Part shown: piece after piece, positions 6,775 to 14,628 of the stretch
Layout of the letters: each line of letters starts with the position of its first letter
How positions within the stretch are numbered: position 1 is the first letter of the stretch
Assembly: GCA_964462635.1 (NCBI GenBank)
Contig: CAYWYJ010000080.1
Span: forward strand, 1-18,020
DNA length: 18,020 nucleotides
Source of the DNA: JBFMAI01 sp964462635
GTDB lineage: Bacteria > Planctomycetota > Phycisphaerae > UBA1845 > Fen-1342
Reading direction: 5' to 3'
Position numbers and translations under genes: made by a program
Notes under the pieces: generated by a model
What the model was told of the DNA's origin: nothing
The model's database searches: none
The model's input: the letters and a program-made list of their open reading frames with translations, nothing else

Positions 6775-8280
6775 TCAGCGTTCGATAATCACGACCCCCG
6801 CGCGTCCGTTCAGGGGAGGACCCTCGGTCGGCGGGTCGCCCGCTGTTTCCGCCGTCCGGAACGCCTTGGCCGTCGCGGCCCCACGAGCCAGGGAATGCGC
6901 TTCTTGGCGAAGCCGTCGCAGTGGGTCGTCACCCAGGGGCGACGGGTCTTCGTCAAGATGCGAGAACATGTCGTAAGCGATGACGATTCCGCCGGTCGTG
7001 TTGTCGGCCCAGATCTCGATCACCCGCCCCTCTTGGGGGGCATCCAGCGTCGAGCACGTTTCGATTTCCAGGTAGCCGCCGTAATCGGTTACGAGATTGC
7101 GATGCCGGTGCCCGGCCAAATGCAGGACGACGCTCGGACAAGCGCGCAGCACCGCGCGGAGCTGAGGGCCGGTAACCGCGCTACCCAGCGCCGGCGACAA
7201 CGCCTCGCTCGGGTGGTGCGTGGCCACGATGACCCACTCACCGCGCTCGACCGCGCCGTGCAGTTCAGCCTTCAGGAACTCGACCTGCCCCGCCGACAGG
7301 GCCCCTTCCACGTAGAAGCCGCCGGGCCACTTGGTGGCGGCGTCGGTCGTGTCGAGGCCGATCAAACGCAGTCCGGGAGCCGGCGTGACGCTGTACCACG
7401 CGGACGCCGGCGACGCGGCCGAAGCCGCGATGGTCGCCAGAGAATCACCCTTGGAGACGTACGCCCGCGCTGAGTTCGCCACGACCGGCTGCGGCGTCTC
7501 CAGCAGGCACGGCGGACCGGGCTCTGCGGGGGTGACGTTGCCGTACGCCCGGTCGGCCAGTGGATCGAGTCGCGTCGGTAGCACCAGGCCGGGCCGCCCA
7601 TCCAGCGGCAACGGGGCCGTCCGATGCCCGTCGGCGTCCGCGAAGATCGGGAATACGCCGATCGCGTTCACGTCGTGGTTGCCCAGCACGAAGTACCACG
7701 GAATGGTCGGCTGATCACCGTGGACGCCCTGGCGGTACAAACCCTGAGCGAGAAATGGGGCGTGCGGATCGCGGTCGGGATCGGGCCGCTGATCCGGCGA
7801 CCGGTCGTCGGGGCCGGTGCGGGGGTCCAGGGGGCCGCCGTTGAAGAGGGTGACACACCAGGCCAACTCGTTGGACTGGGCGTTGTCGCACGCGTCGCCG
7901 GTGTGGACCAGGAAGTTGATGGTGCGGCCGGCGGCGTGAATGCGGTTCGTCGCCCGCAAGATGCCGTCGAGGAGTTGCGTCGAATACGCCTCATACGGTC
8001 GCCACGCGCTGGGCGTGATCATGTGGGCGCCCGCGAAACGCGCGGGCGATTCCTCGTCCATCACGTGGGTATCGCTGATGTGAACAAGACGCGCGACGAG
8101 CGTCAGGCCGCTTTGATCGACGGGCCCGCTGTCGCGCGGCGGCAGCACGGCGGTCAGCGGCCCCTCGCACCCGACGCCAACCAACCAAACAACCAAGCCC
8201 GAACACAGGGCGACACGCCATCGCACGCGGCACACCCTGCCCTCTCGCCGTGCGCTTGTCAATTGCGTCTTGCCCGACAC
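6775..8280 (-). CDS. calcineurin-like metallophosphoesterase, probable lipoprotein
   Basis: Probable exported metal-dependent phosphoesterase, 501 residues from GTG 8280. All family metal-site motifs are present in order: HISDTHV (D70, H72), HTGD (D129), GNHDV (N201, H202), THHP (H355, H356) and GHRHR (H391, H393). An N-terminal hydrophobic stretch, ALCSGLVVWLVGVGC, ends in a lipobox-like Cys at residue 38, suggesting a lipid anchor on the outer face of the inner membrane. The Asp/Pro-rich insert between about 150 and 175 is unusual and may be a surface loop. The start is uncertain: an in-frame GTG at 8235, preceded by GAGAGGG, would leave a more typical short n-region (VCRVRWR). The substrate cannot be read from sequence; relatives act on phosphodiesters, nucleotides or phosphoproteins. 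Transcribed divergently from the Fic gene. Confidence 0.88.
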   Translation of the reverse strand: MSGKTQLTSARREGRVCRVRWRVALCSGLVVWLVGVGCEGPLTAVLPPRDSGPVDQSGLTLVARLVHISDTHVMDEESPARFAGAHMITPSAWRPYEAYSTQLLDGILRATNRIHAAGRTINFLVHTGDACDNAQSNELAWCVTLFNGGPLDPRTGPDDRSPDQRPDPDRDPHAPFLAQGLYRQGVHGDQPTIPWYFVLGNHDVNAIGVFPIFADADGHRTAPLPLDGRPGLVLPTRLDPLADRAYGNVTPAEPGPPCLLETPQPVVANSARAYVSKGDSLATIAASAASPASAWYSVTPAPGLRLIGLDTTDAATKWPGGFYVEGALSAGQVEFLKAELHGAVERGEWVIVATHHPSEALSPALGSAVTGPQLRAVLRACPSVVLHLAGHRHRNLVTDYGGYLEIETCSTLDAPQEGRVIEIWADNTTGGIVIAYDMFSHLDEDPSPLGDDPLRRLRQEAHSLARGAATAKAFRTAETAGDPPTEGPPLNGRAGVVIIER

Positions 8281-8351
8281 CTCCGGTGACGGCCGCCGGT
8301 ATTGCGAGACTCCATCGGGGTGGAACGCAGCCAGAAGTTGTCCGGGCGGGC

Positions 8352-8381
8352 TTGCCGACCCCCTGCAAGATACCTTATTAT
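8352..8381 (+). promoter_or_regulatory. candidate promoter for the Fic gene
   Basis: TTGCCG at 8352-8357 and TATTAT at 8376-8381 are 18 bp apart, matching the consensus at 4 of 6 and 5 of 6 positions. The AT-rich stretch from 8366 to 8450 stands out from the GC-rich surroundings. A start near 8388 would give a leader of about 60 nt. Confidence 0.4.
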
Positions 8382-8448
8382 GAGGATTGGCAGAAACTCA
8401 CCATAAGCATCGGCACTAACACGGCTAACTGGAATAGGACGCAAGTCA

Positions 8449-9615
8449 TTGGATTACCACAGCTTCAAACCGGCCGGGTGGGCGCGCATCACCAGGAGCA
8501 TCGAAGGGTTCGACGTTTGCGTGCCGCGCGACTTGCCGCCTGAGCTTCCGTACACAGCTTCCCTGGTCTCATCGCTTTCGGCCGCCGACCGTGCCTTGGG
8601 CCAACTTGCCGGCATCGCCCGCACGCTGCCGAACCCGCGGCTGCTCATTCGCAGCTTCGTGTGCCGCGAGGCGGTCCTTTCCAGCCGCATCGAGGGAACC
8701 AAGACTACGCTATCGGACCTGTTTCTGTTCGAAGTGACGCCCAGCCTTGAGGAAGCCGTCCCCGACGTGCGCGAGGTCGCCAACTATGTGCGGGCGCTGG
8801 ATCGCGGCCTCGAACGACTGCGGCGGATTCCGCTGTCGCTCAACCTGATTCGAGAGCTGCACGGCGTCCTGCTGGAAGGCGTGCGTGGTTCGGACCGCCA
8901 CCCCGGCCAGTTCCGCCGGTGCCAGAACTGGATCGGTTCGAGCCGACGCATCGAAGACGCCATCTACGTCCCGCCGCCGCACGAGCGACTCGCGGAGCTT
9001 CTGGACGCGTTCGAGCGATTCGTGAATGCGCCCAGTGACCTGCCGCTGCTAGTCCGCCTGGCGATGATCCACTATCAGTTCGAGGCGATCCATCCCTTCG
9101 AGGACGGCAATGGCCGCCTTGGGCGTCTGCTCATGTCCCTGCTGCTCGACAGCGAACGGGCCCTGCCCCATCCCGTGCTCTACTTGTCGGCCTACTTCGA
9201 GCGGCACCGTAGCGAGTATTACGAGTGTCTGCTCGACGTCAGCCGACGGGGAGCGTGGCCCGAGTGGGTCCAGTTCTTCCTTCGGGCGGTGGCTGATCAG
9301 TCGGTGGACGCGGTCGAACGCGCGCAGCAGTTGCTCGACCTGCGCCGGCGCTGGGCGGAAATGTGCCAGACGGCGCGCACCTCGGCACTGCTGCTCAAGC
9401 TACTGGACAGCCTGTTTCACAATCCGTTCACGAACCTAGCGCGCGCCACCGCCTGCCTCGAGGTCCAACCCCAATCCGCGCAGAACAACATCAACCAGCT
9501 CATCCACCACGGGATTCTCGAGGAGATCACCGGGCAGCGTCGTAACCGTGTCTATGCCGCGCGCCAGATCGTGCGCATTCTGGAGCAAACGCCGGCGGTT
9601 GCCGGCACGCGGTAG
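8449..9615 (+). CDS. Fic family protein (AMP transferase type) with inhibitory helix and C-terminal winged helix
   Basis: Probable protein-modifying enzyme of 388 residues that attaches AMP or another phosphorylated group to a hydroxyl on a target protein. The catalytic Fic motif HPFEDGNGRLGR is complete (H215-R226). An N-terminal inhibitory motif of the form [ST]xxxE[GN] is visible as SSRIEG (S78, E82, G83), which in the family blocks ATP binding, so this is a class II, self-inhibited Fic protein. The flap GQFRRCQNWIG (about 153-163) is present. Residues 315-375 resemble a winged helix (TACLEVQPQSAQNNINQLIHHGILEEIT), a common C-terminal addition that may bind DNA. The start is TTG 8449, with AGGA 9 nt upstream. 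The N-terminus (FKPAGW to VPRDLPPELPY) aligns in form with other Fic N-termini, supporting it. No antitoxin gene is adjacent, consistent with built-in inhibition. Confidence 0.92.
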   Translation: MDYHSFKPAGWARITRSIEGFDVCVPRDLPPELPYTASLVSSLSAADRALGQLAGIARTLPNPRLLIRSFVCREAVLSSRIEGTKTTLSDLFLFEVTPSLEEAVPDVREVANYVRALDRGLERLRRIPLSLNLIRELHGVLLEGVRGSDRHPGQFRRCQNWIGSSRRIEDAIYVPPPHERLAELLDAFERFVNAPSDLPLLVRLAMIHYQFEAIHPFEDGNGRLGRLLMSLLLDSERALPHPVLYLSAYFERHRSEYYECLLDVSRRGAWPEWVQFFLRAVADQSVDAVERAQQLLDLRRRWAEMCQTARTSALLLKLLDSLFHNPFTNLARATACLEVQPQSAQNNINQLIHHGILEEITGQRRNRVYAARQIVRILEQTPAVAGTR

Positions 9616-9623
9616 GCGACGGT

Positions 9624-9742
9624 CGTGCCACCATTTCGCATCCCTGAGCCGCCACGTGGCCCGCCGCACCAAAGCGGCGGGCACGCGTCGGGAGGCGACG
9701 CGTGCCCTGGGAGGGCACTGGCCAAGACGGCCAGGTGGCACG
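9624..9742. repeat. multi-hairpin repeat element between convergent genes
   Basis: A 119-bp unit bounded by perfect 9-bp inverted ends, CGTGCCACC (9624-9632) and GGTGGCACG (9734-9742). Inside are three perfect hairpins: GCCCGCCGC/GCGGCGGGC (9659-9667 with 9674-9682), GGGCACGCGTCG/CGACGCGTGCCC (9679-9690 with 9696-9707) and CTGGCC/GGCCAG (starting near 9718). The first two share bases and so exclude each other. It may act as a two-way terminator for the Fic and sigma genes as well as being a mobile repeat. Confidence 0.8.
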
Positions 9743-9774
9743 GGGGAAACAAGTTCGTCAGGCCCGCGGGGCGC

Positions 9775-10773
9775 TTACGACGCCGCCAACAGGCGCTGCT
9801 CCAGGACGGCCCGGAGCTTCAGCATGGCCTGGTTCTGAATCTGCCGCACACGCTCCTTGCTCACGCCGAGCTGGTCGCCGACCTGATCGAGGGTCCGCCG
9901 ACGACCCGCGCGACGGGCCGCCTGGCCGTCGAGCAGGAACCGGGCGTTCAGGACGCGGCGTTCGACGGGGGTCAGATCGGCCGCGTTGTCGAACAGGATG
10001 CGCTTCAGCTCATCGACGCACTCATACTCGATGAGGTCACGCTTCGTTTCGAGGTAGTCGCTGCGCTCCATCGCGGGATCGTAGGGCGTCGGGAACTGGG
10101 CCCGATGGCGGGCCGCCTTGACCCCGGCCCGCGAGAACGCCGCCAGGATCGCCCGGCACGCGTAGGTGCTGAACTTGAAGCCGCGGGCGGCGTCGAACTT
10201 GTCGACGCAGCGGAGCAGGGCCAGGTTGCCCTCGCTGATGAGCTCGCCGAGTTCCGCGCCGTTGTTGCGCGAGCGGCGGGCCATCGCCAGCACCAGCGAC
10301 GTGTTGAAACGCACGATGTCGGAGCGGAACTCCGTCGCCCGGCGGTCCCACTCGAGCAAGTCGCGGACGGCGGCGGCGCCGAGGCGACGGCCGCGATGCC
10401 GGGCCAGGATCCGCATCACGCGATAGCGGCAATAGTTAAATCGCAGGAACAGCGTGCGTTCCTGCGTCACCGACAGGACCTCGCTGGGCACGGCGGCGGA
10501 CGACCGCAGCGTCCCTTCGAAGTCGGGCAACGCCGCGCTGGCCACGCCGGCCCGCGGGGCGTCCTCATCCAGGCCGGGCAGCGACGCCGACCGGAAGCTG
10601 GGGTCGTAGACACACTCGTGCGGCTCGCGCACGTGCCGCTCCAGCGTCTCGCGGTCGGCGGCGGAGAGCCGCGCCAGCACCGCGGGCGAAGGCAGCTTCG
10701 CCGACGGCCGCAGCCGACGGATGGAAGACCGGACATCCGGCCGACCCTTGGTTCGTAGACTCGCCTGTTTCAT
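9775..10773 (-). CDS. sigma-70 family RNA polymerase sigma factor
   Basis: Probable alternative sigma factor of 332 residues that directs RNA polymerase to promoters. Region 2 spans about 150-215 with LISEGNLALLRCVDKFDAARGFKFSTYACRAIL; region 4 spans about 265-326, with a helix-turn-helix TLDQVGDQLGVSKERVRQIQ (294-313). The 150-residue N-terminal part includes CVYDPSF and LFLRFNYCRYR, patterns I associate with a planctomycete-specific group (compare MNYLKYR). The usual WW pair of regions 2.3/2.4 is replaced by CRAIL, which may change how it melts the -10 element. ATG 10773 is preceded by GGAACAGGGAC. No anti-sigma gene adjoins it, so control is more likely transcriptional; a promoter-like element lies about 210 bp upstream. 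Confidence 0.9.
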   Translation of the reverse strand: MKQASLRTKGRPDVRSSIRRLRPSAKLPSPAVLARLSAADRETLERHVREPHECVYDPSFRSASLPGLDEDAPRAGVASAALPDFEGTLRSSAAVPSEVLSVTQERTLFLRFNYCRYRVMRILARHRGRRLGAAAVRDLLEWDRRATEFRSDIVRFNTSLVLAMARRSRNNGAELGELISEGNLALLRCVDKFDAARGFKFSTYACRAILAAFSRAGVKAARHRAQFPTPYDPAMERSDYLETKRDLIEYECVDELKRILFDNAADLTPVERRVLNARFLLDGQAARRAGRRRTLDQVGDQLGVSKERVRQIQNQAMLKLRAVLEQRLLAAS

Positions 10774-11231
10774 GTCCCTGTTCCATTTCCTTGCTTCCGG
10801 GCCCTGAAGCGCTCACGTTCGGGGCCCGTACGGTGAGCTGGAAAACCGTGGGCCAACCCTAGTACGCCGGCCCACTACGTTGGATCACAACCGTTGGACT
10901 CCTGACCGCATTCCACGTTTCCGATTTCCGTCCAGAAGGCTTACGACTCGGCAGCTATCTGGGATCGTTTTCGTTCTATATAAAATATACCACGTCCACC
11001 GGCCCGTGCAAGGCAAATAGAATATTTTTTGTTCGATTTCTTTAAACTCTTTTCAGAAAGAACTTTACATGAACGCCCCGCCGGGCTGCCATCGCTTGCG
11101 CGAGCCTTACCGCCCAGGTGTCCGCCACTCCCGGGACGGTCCGGTACCGGCCTGCCCGTCCAACGGCGGACCGCGCGACCGGCTTCGCCGCGGTCATGGC
11201 GCGGCGCGGGTTCGTCTATACAATCTCCGCC
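10774..11231. other. 458-bp divergent intergenic region with an AT-rich island
   Basis: I see no gene here. Close to the sigma gene are palindrome arms CGGGCCC (10798-10804) and GGGCCCG (10822-10828), which would form a hairpin in its leader. At 10970-11070 the base composition falls sharply to AT-rich (CTATATAAAATATACC, GAATATTTTTTG). That island also holds an inverted repeat TTCTTT (11038-11043) and AAAGAA (11057-11062). A promoter-like pair for the minus strand lies at 10984-11011. Confidence 0.6.
10984..11011 (-). promoter_or_regulatory. candidate promoter for the sigma factor gene
   Basis: On the minus strand, TTGCAC (11011-11006) and TATATT (10989-10984) are 16 bp apart. The -10 matches at 5 of 6 positions and the -35 at 3 of 6. 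A start near 10977 would give a leader of about 200 nt containing the GGGCCC hairpin. Confidence 0.4.
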
Positions 11232-11750
11232 ATGAGCTGGCGGCTCGGCATCTCGCGCGCACACCGCATGATCTGGGCAACGCCCGCGGCAATTCGCGTT
11301 GTGATCAGGGCCCGCCTCGCTAGCGGCAGGCCGCTTGTCCCCGCACTGGCGTGCGGGGTTCTGATCGCTGCCCTGTGCGCGGGGTGCCGCGGCGGAACGG
11401 CGGGCAAGCCCCAGCTCGCGTCGAATCACCCGCTGGACCGCGCGCAAGCCGCGGTCCGCGCCGCGGAGCGCGGTGACGCGAGCTCGATCCACGCTCTGGT
11501 CGACTTGCTCGAAGACCCGGACGACGTGGTGCGCATGGTGGCCATTCACTCGCTGCGCCGGCTGTGCGGCGAGGACTTAGGCTATCGCTACTACGCCGGC
11601 CCCGCCGAGCGCGCGGCCGCGGTCGGCCGCTGGCGCGAAGCCGTGCGCAGCGGAACACTCCGCGTCGCCGCCGAATGGCCGTCAACATCACCCGCGGCGC
11701 AGTCCGACGCGGGAGCCGTGCCGACGACCGGCGGCACCCTGACGCGATAA
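11232..11750 (+). CDS. small HEAT-repeat lipoprotein
   Basis: Probable exported lipoprotein of 172 residues. A hydrophobic stretch, PLVPALACGVLIAALCAGC, ends in a good lipobox (LCAGC). A HEAT-repeat segment follows (SIHALVDLLEDPDDVVRMVAIHSLRRLCGEDLGYRYY), then RAAAVGRWREAV, the ending seen in many planctomycete HEAT proteins. HEAT repeats bind other proteins; the partner is unknown. The start is uncertain. I list ATG 11232, which has a TACAAT box 8 bp upstream and could be leaderless. ATG 11268 or GTG 11298 would also keep the lipoprotein signal, and the latter gives the most typical signal length. Extension to ATG 11118 adds Arg-rich sequence and is less likely. Confidence 0.7.
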   Translation: MSWRLGISRAHRMIWATPAAIRVVIRARLASGRPLVPALACGVLIAALCAGCRGGTAGKPQLASNHPLDRAQAAVRAAERGDASSIHALVDLLEDPDDVVRMVAIHSLRRLCGEDLGYRYYAGPAERAAAVGRWREAVRSGTLRVAAEWPSTSPAAQSDAGAVPTTGGTLTR

Positions 11751-11795
11751 CCGAAGCGCTAACCCAAGAGACGGCATCCGGAGGAGGTTCCTGGG

Positions 11796-11871
11796 TGGGC
11801 ATTCGCGCTCGCGCAACTCGGGAGGGCGAGGCTATTGCCGAGCCGCGGCGCGCCGGGGGGGTCGCCCCCCC
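11796..11871 (+). repeat. dispersed palindromic repeat, shortened copy C
   Basis: GGGAGGGCGAGGCT begins at 11820, followed after two bases by TGCCGAGCCGCGGC and then CGCCGG, the same order as copy B but without about 25 bp of its middle. The right arm has drifted into G and C runs (GGGGGGGTCGCCCCCC). The 24 bp before the core match the copy A flank at about 17 of 24 positions. It lies between the convergent HEAT and superoxide dismutase genes. Confidence 0.7.
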
Positions 11872-11946
11872 CCCACACCCCGCAGTGACCCCCAAACTCC
11901 CAGTAGCCCGACGCCCCCCGAGGGCCCCCACTCGTCCACGCGGACG

Positions 11947-12558
<612 letters not shown>

Positions 12559-12672
12559 GTGAAGTCCTCCAGGGGGCGGACATTTCGTGTGCGACCAGGG
12601 GTCGAGCGACGCGCCGCGGTGCGGTGCCCCGGCCCGCGGACCGTGGCGGGGGTCGTCCCTCGATCTCAACCG

Positions 12673-12700
12673 ATGCTAGGAGCGCCGCCGAAATAGTCAA
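12673..12700 (-). promoter_or_regulatory. candidate sodA promoter
   Basis: On the minus strand, TTGACT (12700-12695) and TAGCAT (12678-12673) are 16 bp apart, matching at 5 of 6 and 4 of 6 positions. The predicted start near 12666 gives a leader of about 108 nt. Confidence 0.5.
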
Positions 12701-12715
12701 AGAACGGTACTATTT
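12691..12715. promoter_or_regulatory. inverted repeat over the sodA -35, possible operator
   Basis: AAATAGT (12691-12697) and ACTATTT (12709-12715) form a perfect 7-bp inverted repeat with an 11-bp gap. It is AT-rich in GC-rich DNA and covers the -35 hexamer, the position expected of a repressor site. The regulator is unknown. Confidence 0.45.
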
Positions 12716-12821
12716 GAGCGGGGCGCCACGCAGCGGCTGCGCGGCACGTTCCGCCCGGCGTTGTCCGCCGTGCTGCGTGATACTGACGATCGAGTTCGTC
12801 GCGGCGAGGTTCGCCGGCGGG

Positions 12822-12975
12822 CAACGGCCGGTACGGAGCCCGGTCGCCAAAGGCGACTCGCTGTGGCGAGCCGCTACACTGGCTTCGGGGGCCCGGCCGC
12901 TACACTGGCTTGCCGCGGCCAACGGCCGGTACGGAGCCGGGTCGCCAAAGGCGACTCACTGTGGCGAGCCGCTAC
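12822..12975 (+). repeat. two direct copies of a 56-bp hairpin repeat
   Basis: Copies at 12822-12877 and 12920-12975 differ at only two of 56 positions, with a period of 98 bp. Each contains the hairpin GTCGCC-AAA-GGCGAC followed by TGTGGCGAGCCGCTAC. The end phrase CCGCTACACTGGCTT also appears again between the copies (12898-12912), showing nested duplication. It looks like a REP-type intergenic repeat rather than a gene. Confidence 0.85.
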
Positions 12976-13019
12976 GTCGGGTTGTGGCCGCCGGCTGCGC
13001 TCCCCCCCCCCCGGCCGCC

Positions 13020-13049
13020 GTGACGCGCGCGGCCCGCTCCGGTTAGGAT
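13020..13049 (+). promoter_or_regulatory. weak candidate promoter for pepD
   Basis: GTGACG (13020-13025) and TAGGAT (13044-13049) are 18 bp apart, each matching the consensus at about 4 of 6 positions. It would give a leader of about 45 nt. Confidence 0.25.
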
Positions 13050-13100
13050 GCGTGTCGGCGCCGGCGGAGAGCCGGCGGCTCAGCCAGGAGGACGCGGAAC

Positions 13101-14600
13101 ATGACGAGCCATACCAAACCGAGCGCGATGACCAACCTTCAGCCCCAGGCCGTGTGGCGCCTGTTCGCGGAGATGTGTGCGGTCCCGCGCCCGTCGAAGC
13201 ACGAGGAGCGGATTCGCAAGCACATGCGGCAGGTCGCCGAACGGTTGGGCTTCGCCGTGCGCGAGGACCAGATCGGCAACATGGTCATCGACGTGCCGGC
13301 GTCGCCGGGGTGCGAAAAGGCCCCGATCACGGTGCTCCAGGGGCACCTCGACATGGTCTGCGAGAAGAACGCCGACACGCGCCACGATTTTGACAAGGAC
13401 CCGATCCACGCCGTGATCGACCACGACGAAAAAGGCGAACTCATCGTCCGGGCCGAGGGGACGACGCTGGGGGCCGACAACGGCATCGGCGTCGCGCTGG
13501 CCCTGGCGGCCGCCTCGTCCAAGGACGTGAAGCACGGTCCACTCGAAATCCTCTGCACCATCGACGAAGAGATGGGCATGACCGGCGCCAAGGTCCTCGA
13601 ACCCACGTTCGTCCGCGGCCGGCGGATGCTCAACCTCGACTCGGAAGATGATGAGGCGATCTACATCGGCTGCGCCGGCGGCCGCGACTCCACCCTGACG
13701 TGGGAGCTGCCCACCGCCAAGGCCCCCGCCGGCAGCGAGGCCTGCCGCGTCACCGTCTCCGGCCTGCGCGGCGGGCACACCGGGGGCGACATCCACGAGA
13801 ACCGCGGCAACGCCATCAAGCTCCTGATCCAAACCCTGCGCGGCGCGGAAGGGGCCGAGCAGCTCCACCTGGTCGAGATCAACGGCGGCAGCAAGCGTAA
13901 CGCCATTCCGCGCGAGGCGTCCGCGTGTGTCGTCGGACCCAAGGGCATCGGCGAGGCCCTGACGCAGGCCGCCGAGCACGTTCAGGCCGAGGCCGTCCGC
14001 GATGGCGGCGAGAAGAGCTGCCTGATTCGTGTCGAGGGGGCGAAGGTCGGCGCGGCGGCGTCCGTCACCGACACGACGCGCCTGCTCGCGGCGCTGGCGG
14101 CGCTGCCGCACGGCGTCCTGGCCACGGTGCCGGACATCCCCGGCCTGGTGCAGACGTCGAACAGCACGTCGACGGTGGCCAGCGAGTTGGCCGGCGGCAA
14201 GCTCCGCGTCACCGTGGGGTGCCTCTCGCGCAGTTCGAAGCGCCATGAGCTGCACAACACGGCGCGGCAGATTGCGGCCATCGGCGAGCTGGCGGGCGCG
14301 CACATCGAGTCGGGCAACGAATACCCCGGCTGGGCGCCGAACAAGAACTCCCCGCTGCTGGCCACGTGCAGCGAGCTGTACCGGCGGCTGTTTGGCAAGG
14401 AGCCGAAGGTCGCGGCCATTCACGCCGGCCTGGAGTGCGGGATCATCGGCGAGCGGGTCGGTGGCGGGAAGATGGACATGGTGTCGATCGGCCCGCGCAT
14501 CACCGGGCCGCACAGCCCGGACGAGCGCGTGTACGTCGCGGCGGTCGAGAAGAGCTGGAAGTTCCTGACGGCGATCCTGGCCGAACTGGCGAAGAAGTAG
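13101..14600 (+). CDS. pepD: aminoacyl-histidine dipeptidase (M20C family)
   Basis: Cytosolic zinc dipeptidase of 499 residues that cleaves X-His dipeptides such as carnosine and other unblocked dipeptides; Escherichia coli PepD is about 485 residues. The paired-metal site is visible: GHLDMV (H82, D84), GADNGIG (D126), IDEEMGMTGA (E156, E157), LDSEDD (D180) and GPHSPDERV (H471). SGLRGGHTGGDIHENRGNA is the substrate-site and dimerisation (lid) segment typical of PepD. No signal peptide is seen. ATG 13101 follows AGGAGG by 9 nt; a second in-frame Met at residue 10 is possible but has no better ribosome-binding site. It stands alone, 28 bp from the end of a convergent gene. Its role is likely peptide recycling. 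Confidence 0.95.
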   Translation: MTSHTKPSAMTNLQPQAVWRLFAEMCAVPRPSKHEERIRKHMRQVAERLGFAVREDQIGNMVIDVPASPGCEKAPITVLQGHLDMVCEKNADTRHDFDKDPIHAVIDHDEKGELIVRAEGTTLGADNGIGVALALAAASSKDVKHGPLEILCTIDEEMGMTGAKVLEPTFVRGRRMLNLDSEDDEAIYIGCAGGRDSTLTWELPTAKAPAGSEACRVTVSGLRGGHTGGDIHENRGNAIKLLIQTLRGAEGAEQLHLVEINGGSKRNAIPREASACVVGPKGIGEALTQAAEHVQAEAVRDGGEKSCLIRVEGAKVGAAASVTDTTRLLAALAALPHGVLATVPDIPGLVQTSNSTSTVASELAGGKLRVTVGCLSRSSKRHELHNTARQIAAIGELAGAHIESGNEYPGWAPNKNSPLLATCSELYRRLFGKEPKVAAIHAGLECGIIGERVGGGKMDMVSIGPRITGPHSPDERVYVAAVEKSWKFLTAILAELAKK

Positions 14601-14628
14601 CATCGACGTCCGGAGCGGGAGCCCGCCG

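Larger units (their letters stand above)
12559..13100. other. 542-bp divergent intergenic region
   Basis: No gene is seen. The region holds the sodA promoter and inverted repeat (12673-12715), a two-copy hairpin repeat (12822-12975), a run of 11 C (13002-13012) and a weak promoter-like pair for pepD (13020-13049). A GCCGGC-GGAGA-GCCGGC hairpin lies just before the pepD ribosome-binding site. Confidence 0.6.

Noticed and set aside
4919..6976. Long plus-strand open frame (685 codons) opposite the HD-GYP gene
   Set aside because: It lacks any domain signature, is Arg/Ala/His-rich and runs through intergenic repeat B; the minus strand has complete HD-GYP and PilZ motifs.
8449..9615. Fic gene as half of a two-gene toxin-antitoxin pair
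   Set aside because: No small antitoxin gene adjoins it, and the inhibitory motif lies within the protein itself.
9625..10758. Plus-strand frame of 377 codons opposite the sigma gene
   Set aside because: It is a shadow of the sigma-70 gene, whose regions 2 and 4 are clear on the minus strand.
10941..11549. Minus-strand frame of 202 codons across the AT-rich island
   Set aside because: It crosses the promoter island and the HEAT lipoprotein gene and shows no domain.
13080..14603. Minus-strand frame of 507 codons opposite pepD
   Set aside because: All M20 metal-site motifs are on the plus strand; the opposite frame is an Arg/Gln/Asp-rich shadow.
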